A stretch of 64,000 nucleotides of DNA from contig NZ_JAGE01000001.1 in the NCBI RefSeq assembly GCF_000526495.1, forward strand, positions 1,702,501-1,766,500. Reading direction: 5' to 3'. Positions 56,349-64,000 of the stretch are shown here, in pieces. This stretch comes from Ruminiclostridium josui JCM 17888 (GTDB taxonomy: Bacteria > Bacillota > Clostridia > Acetivibrionales > DSM-1351). The position numbers were made by a program, and so were the translations under genes. The notes beneath the pieces are model-generated. The model made no database searches, was not told where the DNA came from, and saw only the letters and a list, made by a program, of their open reading frames with translations. The stretch's first letter is position 1. Every line of letters starts with the position of its first letter.

Positions 56349-57293
56349 ATGATTGTAAGTGCAAGTAGAAGGACTGACATACCAGCGTATTATTCAGATT
56401 GGTTCTTTAATAGAATAAAAGAAAAATACGTTCTAGTCAGAAATCCAATGAATATACATCAGGTCAGCAAAATAAATTTATCACCAGATGTTGTAGATTG
56501 TATTGTTTTTTGGACTAAAAATCCTAAACCAATTATAAACAGACTTAATGAACTGGAAACTTATAATTACTATTTTCAGTTTACTATTACTTCATACAGT
56601 AATGATGTTGAAGAAAATTTACCATCTAAAAATAATGAGATAATTAAAACTTTTAAAACTTTATCCGATATAGTAGGTCCTGAAAAAGTTATATGGAGAT
56701 ATGATCCGATTTTTATTAATAACAAATATACATTAGATTACCATATTAATTATTTTGAAAAATTGGCAAAACATTTAGATAATTATACAAGAACGTGTAC
56801 AATCAGCTTTTTAGATTTCTATAGTAAAATAAAAAGCAATATTAAAACCCTTCAAGTTCAACCTGCTCAATTGTCTGAAAAAAGACTTATTGCAGAAAGC
56901 TTTTCAAAAATAGCTAAAAATCATAATATATCAATAAATACATGTGCCGAAGATATTAACCTTAATGACTTAGGTATAACACATGCGAAATGTATTGATG
57001 ATAAGCTAATTTCAAAAATTGTTGGGTGCCCTATAGAAGTTGGTAAGGACAAAAATCAAAGGCTAGAATGTGGCTGTGTAGCAAGCATTGATATTGGATT
57101 ATATAATACTTGCCTTAATGGTTGTAAATATTGCTATGCAAATCATAGCTTAAATACTGTCAAAAAGAATTATGATAACTATGATTCAAAATCACCACTG
57201 TTGTGTAGTAAACTCAGTGCCAATGATATTATAAGTATTAGAGAAGTAAAATCTTTTATAAATTCTCAATTAAACCTAATTGGGGAAACTTAA
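56349..57293 (+). CDS. DUF1848-family protein with a C-terminal radical-SAM-like cysteine motif
   Basis: 314 residues from ATG 56349 (MIVSASRRTDIPAYY). The N-terminal blocks ASRRTDIP and DCIVFWTKNPKP are typical of DUF1848. Near residue 260 come CGC and then CLNGCKYCYAN, a Cx3Cx2C cluster like the Fe-S site of radical SAM enzymes but at the opposite end of the protein. An Fe-S function is likely; the reaction is unknown. Base composition is a bit more AT-rich than its neighbours. Confidence 0.8.
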   Translation: MIVSASRRTDIPAYYSDWFFNRIKEKYVLVRNPMNIHQVSKINLSPDVVDCIVFWTKNPKPIINRLNELETYNYYFQFTITSYSNDVEENLPSKNNEIIKTFKTLSDIVGPEKVIWRYDPIFINNKYTLDYHINYFEKLAKHLDNYTRTCTISFLDFYSKIKSNIKTLQVQPAQLSEKRLIAESFSKIAKNHNISINTCAEDINLNDLGITHAKCIDDKLISKIVGCPIEVGKDKNQRLECGCVASIDIGLYNTCLNGCKYCYANHSLNTVKKNYDNYDSKSPLLCSKLSANDIISIREVKSFINSQLNLIGET

Positions 57294-57318
57294 GAAGGCT
57301 ATTTTAATCCCAGCCTGT

Positions 57319-58551
57319 TTATTCTGCAGTTTGTTGAACTTCGCCATCTACACTATATCTTATTTTTCTCTGATAAACATTGAAAACTACCATTGAAACC
57401 AGCAAAAGCACAGAACACACCATAAACATTACAGTGTAATTAAAATATTGAGAAATTCCTCCCCCAATAATAGGCCCCAATCCCTGCCCTATATCAGCCC
57501 CAATATAATACGTACTGGTTGCAACACCTACCCTGCTTGGACTTACTCTCTTGATACTCTCCGACTGAAGTGATACCTGACCGCCGCCTTGCCCGATAGA
57601 TTTTAATACGGATGCGACTATCAGCAGTCCGAGAGTGGGTGCAACTCCTATCAATACCATGGAAATCGCTGAAACTATAAGTGAAATATTAACTATTATA
57701 GCCAAGCCTGTTTTATCAACTATCCTCCCTACAAACAACCGTAAAAGAAAAACTACAACTGCCCCTACCGAAAAGAATATCCCAACATTTGCAATGTTTC
57801 TTTCTTTTCCTAAAAGAATTAAGAAGGAACTTACCACCCCGTTTCCAAAAGAAAACATACCACCAATTATGGCATAAATAATACCCTCTTTAGCAATTAA
57901 TGCATCAATAGTCAGCTTACTTCTTGCCCTTACATTTTCCATCTTGTTTTCCTCAGCTGGATACTTTAAACACAGCAGCAATGCAGCTCCTAAAAATGAC
58001 AACAAAGTAATAACAATAAACAACGTCTGGAACCCGTACTTGTCAACCACGTATATCCCTAAATTGGGCCCAATAATAGATGCCACTACCTGCCCAATTC
58101 CATAGTAGCCTATCCCTTCCCCCAAACGCTCCTTGGGAATAAACCTGGTAGCAAGAGCAATATTTACTGTACTACTGACACCAAAGGCAACTCCATGAAG
58201 CACCCTAAAGAAAAAAAGCACCGGAATACTTGAAGAAAAAAAGTATCCTATAACTGATAATCCAATAACTACGTTTGCCCCAATGCACAGGTACTTTTTA
58301 TTAAAAAAATCTGCCATCATTCCCGCAAATGGACGCATAACTAGTGCCGCAACAGAAAAAATTCCAGATATCACACCTGCCATAGCTAATGAGTTCTGAA
58401 TATCCATTGAATATTTAGAAATGACGGTATAAACCATATTAAAACCAGTAGCAGTTATAAGGCTTACAGCAATCAAAAAAATAAAAGCTCTGCTCCACAA
58501 TACGCTTATATTTTTTTCACTCTTATTATTTATATTGTCAGAAGAAGACAT
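57319..58551 (-). CDS. MFS transporter
   Basis: About 410 residues with 12 hydrophobic helices. The loop motifs RPFAGMMADFFNKK (between helices 2 and 3) and RLFVGRIVDKTG in the second half are the MFS signatures. It would export or import a small solute by proton coupling. The ATG at 58551 (MSSSDNINN) is used, although GGAGG lies 14 bp away, longer than usual. The frame is open 41 codons further; an AAGGAGG 9 bp before an ATT codon in that stretch is a second possibility. Substrate unknown. Confidence 0.8.
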   Translation of the reverse strand: MSSSDNINNKSEKNISVLWSRAFIFLIAVSLITATGFNMVYTVISKYSMDIQNSLAMAGVISGIFSVAALVMRPFAGMMADFFNKKYLCIGANVVIGLSVIGYFFSSSIPVLFFFRVLHGVAFGVSSTVNIALATRFIPKERLGEGIGYYGIGQVVASIIGPNLGIYVVDKYGFQTLFIVITLLSFLGAALLLCLKYPAEENKMENVRARSKLTIDALIAKEGIIYAIIGGMFSFGNGVVSSFLILLGKERNIANVGIFFSVGAVVVFLLRLFVGRIVDKTGLAIIVNISLIVSAISMVLIGVAPTLGLLIVASVLKSIGQGGGQVSLQSESIKRVSPSRVGVATSTYYIGADIGQGLGPIIGGGISQYFNYTVMFMVCSVLLLVSMVVFNVYQRKIRYSVDGEVQQTAE

Positions 58552-58734
58552 TCGTACCGGAACTACCTCCTCAGTGCAGGATATATCATTTTTTAAATGC
58601 TTTAAAATTAGAATATACCTCCTTGTACAATTATTTTGTATTAAATCAGTGACCAAAGCCACTGTTCGACCCATTAAAAGTCATAGTTAACATAACACTT
58701 CAAATTTTATTCTTTTCCAAACATCAAGCACATC

Positions 58735-59010
58735 ATCCGGCTTCACATCTTAGCCATTATGCCAGCGTTTGTTGGCCTGAACTTTGACAATCATGTATAA
58801 TATCTTCCGGACTTGGAAGGTGTGTGTTTCACCTCCTGGGACGGACCTTGGCGGGCCGATTACCCGTATGAAAGAGTATTTTTCCATTCCGGTAAGTCTA
58901 CATGATTTGGCTGGTTGAGGCCAGCTTTTTAGCTGGTTCCTCGTGTCACATGCAAGGTTGTTTGCTTACATGAGAAGGAATGGAGGCTTTTAAGTCCATT
59001 AATTTTTTAA
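58735..59010 (+). ncRNA. Candidate bridge RNA in the IS110 left end
   Basis: Non-coding and GC-richer than the surroundings, with several possible stems: CTTCC/GGAAG (58804-58819), AGGTG/CACCT (58818-58834), which compete with each other, CGGACC/GGGCCG near 58842-58857, and GCTGG/CCAGC near 58907. Recombinases of the IS110 family use an RNA from this region to pair with donor and target DNA. The exact ends and guide loops cannot be set by eye. Confidence 0.55.
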
Positions 59011-59022
59011 GGAGGCATTTTG

Positions 59023-60312
59023 ATGAATTTCAGACCTATTGCAGGAATCGATGTAGGTAAATTCTTCAGTGAGATGGCAATTCTTTCTCCATCCAATGAA
59101 GTGATTGCCCGCATGAAGATCCACCATGATTCCAGTTCTGACGTTGAAAGAGTCGTTGAATTACTGAAAAAAACGGAAAAGGACTTTGATTCTAGGCCTT
59201 TCGTCGTCATGGAATCCACCGGGCACTATCACAAAATCCTTTTCCATTCACTTTGTAAAGCTGGATTGGAGGTCTCCATCATAAACCCCATCCAGACTGA
59301 TTCTATCAAAAATATTGGAATCAGAAAAGTGAAAAATGATAAAGCTGATGCCCGGAAAATTGCCCTGCTATACAGATTTCAGGAGCTTAAAACTACTAAT
59401 ATCCCCGATGAGGATATTGAATGCCTGCGAAGTCTTTGCCGACAGTACTACAAGCTCTCTGACGAACTTACTGCCTACAAAAACAGGCTTACGGGTATTG
59501 TTGACCAACTCATGTTAAACTTCAAGGATGTATTCCCCAACATCTTTTCAAAGGCTGCTCTTGCAGTATTGGAGAAATATCCTACGCCTGCGCATATTCT
59601 TAAAGCGAACAGGAACAAGTTGATTGCACTGATCCAGAAGAATTCTCGCAGAAGCCTTAAGTGGTCAACTGCAAAGTATAATCTTTTGGTCTCCAAAGCC
59701 AGAGAGTTTGCGCCTTTGACTGTTCATAATTCCTCGAACATTGCTATGCTGGGTGTCTACATATCCATGATCAGAACTCTGGAAGATAACTTGGCGAAGG
59801 TCCTAAAAACCATTCATCTATTGATCGCTGAAGATATGGCAAAGGATATGCCCATGCTAGCATTAACTCTTGAACTTTTTCAGAGCCTGCCAGGTATTGG
59901 CCTTCTTACTGCTGCCACCATTCTAGCAGAAATCGGCGATTTTTCCGCTTTCTCTAAGCCGGGAAAACTGGTTGCTTACTTTGGCATTGACCCCTCTGTG
60001 ATGCAATCCGGAGAATTTACCGGCACACGGAATAAAATGTCCAAGAGAGGTTCCAGGCTACTTCGCAGGGTTCTTTTTACAACTGCTCTTGCCAATATCC
60101 GAACTAAGCGGAATAAAGAGGCTTGCAACCCTGTATTACTTGAATTCTACAAGCAAAAATGCCAGAGTAAACCTAAGAAGGTAGCTTTGGGAGCAGTTAT
60201 GCGTAAGATCATCATTTACATCTTTGCTGTTCTAAGGGACAGAAAACCGTACCAGTTACGCAGTCCTCAGGAACATGCTCAGATATTAGCAGCAAAGCAT
60301 ATAGCAGCTTAG
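59023..60312 (+). CDS. IS110-family DEDD recombinase
   Basis: 429 residues from ATG 59023, with GGAGG 7 bp before it. The RuvC-like N-terminal domain has Asp10 (AGIDVGK), Glu64 (VVMESTGHY), and Asp106 and Asp109 (NDKADARKIA). A coiled-coil middle follows. The C-terminal Tnp domain has SLPGIGLLTAATI and the serine region MQSGEFTG then SKRGSRLLRR. No disruption is seen, so it could be active. Confidence 0.93.
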   Translation: MNFRPIAGIDVGKFFSEMAILSPSNEVIARMKIHHDSSSDVERVVELLKKTEKDFDSRPFVVMESTGHYHKILFHSLCKAGLEVSIINPIQTDSIKNIGIRKVKNDKADARKIALLYRFQELKTTNIPDEDIECLRSLCRQYYKLSDELTAYKNRLTGIVDQLMLNFKDVFPNIFSKAALAVLEKYPTPAHILKANRNKLIALIQKNSRRSLKWSTAKYNLLVSKAREFAPLTVHNSSNIAMLGVYISMIRTLEDNLAKVLKTIHLLIAEDMAKDMPMLALTLELFQSLPGIGLLTAATILAEIGDFSAFSKPGKLVAYFGIDPSVMQSGEFTGTRNKMSKRGSRLLRRVLFTTALANIRTKRNKEACNPVLLEFYKQKCQSKPKKVALGAVMRKIIIYIFAVLRDRKPYQLRSPQEHAQILAAKHIAA

Positions 60313-60360
60313 CAGTACCTGCACTTGATGTTTAGTTTTCAAGGATCAGTATTTCATTTT

Positions 60361-60485
60361 AGACCAGCTATTTTATGTCTACTTCGCAAAGGTGGTCTTG
60401 TTGTTATGCATTTTTTCTATGTCAGGAGTTTTCAAAAATTCATAAAGCTTTTTCTTAAAAACTCTTGACTTTAATTAGCTGGTCT
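60361..60485. repeat. Distant inverted repeat right of the IS110 element
   Basis: AGACCAGCTA (60361-60370) and TAGCTGGTCT (60476-60485) are perfect 10-bp complements about 105 bp apart. A similar TAGCTGGT string lies in the IS110 left end (near 58930). Meaning unknown; it may be old insertion-sequence debris. Confidence 0.3.
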
Positions 60486-60745
60486 TATATTTAATGTCGG
60501 CATCTAAGAAAACTATCTGTCGGATGTATTATGTTAATGTGGGTATGAATACAAGATTCCGGGATAAAGAATCCCCTAATATTTATTAAAATAATAAATC
60601 TATTTCATAAAACATTCTAATAATAATAGGTTTGCTATTTCGTTTTACCAATAAAATTATTATAGTTATACTTCTATATCCTGTCAATCACAAGAGCTGA
60701 ATGTATCTTACCTGGCCTTAAAACATTGTACTTATTTCTATATAT

Positions 60746-60774
60746 TGACATTTGCAAAGGAATGATATACAATT
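60746..60774 (+). promoter_or_regulatory. Strong promoter upstream of the esterase gene
   Basis: TTGACA (60746-60751) and TACAAT (60769-60774) with a 17-bp spacer. It would give a leader of about 415 nt before the esterase ATG. Confidence 0.65.
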
Positions 60775-60783
60775 GCAATAAGG

Positions 60784-60803
60784 TTGCTAAAACGATATTG
60801 CAA
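60784..60803. promoter_or_regulatory. LacI-type operator candidate
   Basis: TTGCTAAAACGATATTGCAA, a 20-bp imperfect palindrome with a central CG and TTGC/GCAA ends, the form of LacI-family sites. It sits at or just past the transcription start of the promoter at 60746-60774. A LacI-type gene lies downstream of the esterase. Confidence 0.5.
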
Positions 60804-60887
60804 ATTTCTTAACTAAATGCTTCCAACTCTATTTTCAGTTTAGAACGACAGGAGTCTAATCTAATTTAGGATGAGTGATAAAATTGA

Positions 60888-61098
60888 GTTTAGTCTTAAA
60901 ACAATTTGAAGTACAAAGTAAAAAAAGAGATGCAAACAACATAAATTTTATAGCAGTGACACTCATGAAAATTACTACAACTTTGCATCAGCTCATGGTA
61001 AAGCCCAGGATGTCCATATAGTTGACGCTGAACTTGCTGGAAATTTATTTCCGGATTCCGCAGAAACCGGACGGTTCACTAAGCAACAGTCACAATAA
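60888..61098 (+). pseudogene. Possible coding remnant in the esterase leader
   Basis: Two short open frames overlap here. One, from a TTG near 60893, reads VLKQFEVQSKKRDANN. The other ends at a TAA near 61098 and reads NYYNFASAHGKAQDVHIV then ELAGNLFPDSAETGRF. They could be pieces of one gene broken by a frameshift, or chance. I do not recognise either. The rest of 60334-60887 shows no gene. Confidence 0.25.
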
Positions 61099-61136
61099 AG
61101 GTAATAATGTAAAAACATTTTTACAATAATTTATAA

Positions 61137-63257
<2,121 letters not shown>

Positions 63258-63309
63258 AAAATTACATATCTCCTCATTAATATGTAATTCATAAGTTGTA
63301 AAAAGAAAT

Positions 63310-63344
63310 AAGAAAAAGCACCCATAATAAGGGTGCTTTTTCTT
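63310..63344 (+). terminator. Terminator after the esterase gene
   Basis: AAGAAAAAGCACCC pairs with GGGTGCTTTTTCTT around a 7-nt loop, 53 bp past the esterase stop. Confidence 0.85.
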
Positions 63345-63435
63345 AAATACAATCTTTAATCTTAAATATCCTTTTAATTTACTTTAACTTACACATTATG
63401 ATAATATGTTAATATATATCTCTTAGGAGTGTAAC

Positions 63436-64000
63436 ATGGCTAATGCAAATATTAAGTTAATTGCTGAAAAAACAAATCTTTCACCGGGTACTGTATCCAT
63501 TGTTCTAAATGGACGTGGTGATAAAATGCGCATTTCCGAAAAGACTCAAAACCGGGTATGGGAAGAAGCAAAATTATTAGGCTATAAGCCAAATATATAT
63601 GCTCGCCGCTTAAGAAATCAATCTGCAGGGAATTCAGCTGCAATTATTGGTATTCTGTGGCCTTCTGTATATTCATCAGAATTAATAGTAAATTTCTTTG
63701 ATGGAATACAAAATAGCATTTTAAATGACAAATTGAATGTAGAGGTTGTTTATAAGCCTTATCAATATTCGGAAATCTGCAAAATGGAAGATATATTTAA
63801 AAATCAGTTATTTAACGGGGTAATAGTTGTTGGAGCCTCTGACCGCGATGTTGATTATCTATATAATATAAATTCTACAATGCCTATAATACTATTTAAC
63901 AGGCAAAATGATAAATATGCCACCGTGTGTGTTGATAATTATGCTACAGGTGAAAAAGTATCCCGATTACTTGCTGCTAGAGGTCATAAAAATGCAGCTT
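63436..64000 (+). CDS. LacI-family regulator, C-terminus cut by window edge
   Basis: 188 codons are present. The N-terminal helix-turn-helix reads IKLIAEKTNLSPGTVSIVLNG, with the hinge helix around YKPNIYARRLRNQ. The periplasmic-binding-like effector domain follows (AAIIGILWPSVY, GVIVVGAS, VCVDNYATGEK). TAGGAG precedes ATG 63436. It lies about 180 bp after the secreted esterase and probably controls plant-polysaccharide genes; a matching operator is proposed at 60784-60803. Confidence 0.88.
   Translation, partial: MANANIKLIAEKTNLSPGTVSIVLNGRGDKMRISEKTQNRVWEEAKLLGYKPNIYARRLRNQSAGNSAAIIGILWPSVYSSELIVNFFDGIQNSILNDKLNVEVVYKPYQYSEICKMEDIFKNQLFNGVIVVGASDRDVDYLYNINSTMPIILFNRQNDKYATVCVDNYATGEKVSRLLAARGHKNAA

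Larger units (their letters stand above)
58719..60333 (+). mobile_element. IS110-family insertion sequence, intact
   Basis: About 1.6 kb with one DEDD transposase. Short inverted ends AAACATCAAG (58719-58728) and CTTGATGTTT (60324-60333) bracket it; these limits are provisional. About 300 bp of non-coding DNA lies left of the gene and only about 11 bp right of it, the layout of the IS110 group rather than the IS1111 group. No target duplication is expected for this family. Confidence 0.7.

Overview
The window is low-GC DNA with Gram-positive signals throughout: AGGAGG-type ribosome binding sites, frequent TTG starts, T-box leaders, an NlpA-type lipoprotein, Agr-type signalling genes and a DivIVA-like protein. 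The anaerobic 2-oxoacid:ferredoxin oxidoreductase and the plant-polysaccharide genes (xylose isomerase, xylulokinase, GH43, GH4, a CE1-type esterase) suggest an anaerobic, fibre-degrading clostridium, perhaps of the Ruminiclostridium type. The species is an inference.

Region 1 (1-9.1 kb, minus strand) holds a CoA ligase of the PaaK family, an aminotransferase and a four-subunit 2-oxoacid:ferredoxin oxidoreductase. The methionine-type importer metQNI follows almost without gaps, then a separate D-2-hydroxyacid dehydrogenase cut by the window edge. Together they could interconvert amino acids, 2-oxoacids, acyl-CoAs and free acids. Region 2 (9.4-18.3 kb) is sugar use: a GH4 alpha-galactosidase facing its AraC-type regulator, a MATE exporter, and the xylB-xylR-xylA operon behind a well-formed promoter with a 33-bp palindrome. 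Region 3 (18.4-25.4 kb) is branched-chain amino acid synthesis (ilvB-ilvN-ilvC-leuA, then cimA) under a T-box with an apparent leucine specifier. GH43, a thioredoxin-like gene and tadA follow.

Region 4 (28.1-43 kb) is a surface-glycan or glycoconjugate locus. manC, gmd and fcl make GDP-mannose and GDP-L-fucose. Four paralogous proteins look like GT23/NodZ-type fucosyltransferases. Mixed among them are an intracellular subtilase, an extended SDR, an orphan pair of TPP-dependent E1 subunits and a kinase-fold protein with altered catalytic residues. A flippase-like SMR protein, a GT2 polyprenyl-phosphate transferase and a DUF2304 protein complete it. This is the best candidate for an undescribed system in the window.

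Region 5 (43-51.4 kb) has a leucine T-box with leuS, then an agrB-agrD-agrC set whose peptide has no cysteine, then a SWIM-SNF2 helicase. Region 6 (51.4-64 kb) has an intact IS256-family element, two peptidases, tRNA-Arg(CCU), a DUF1848 protein, an MFS transporter and an intact IS110-family element whose structured left end is a likely bridge-RNA gene. It ends with a secreted multidomain esterase and a LacI-type regulator cut by the right edge; a LacI-like operator lies upstream of the esterase.

All calls come from reading the sequence; no database search was run.
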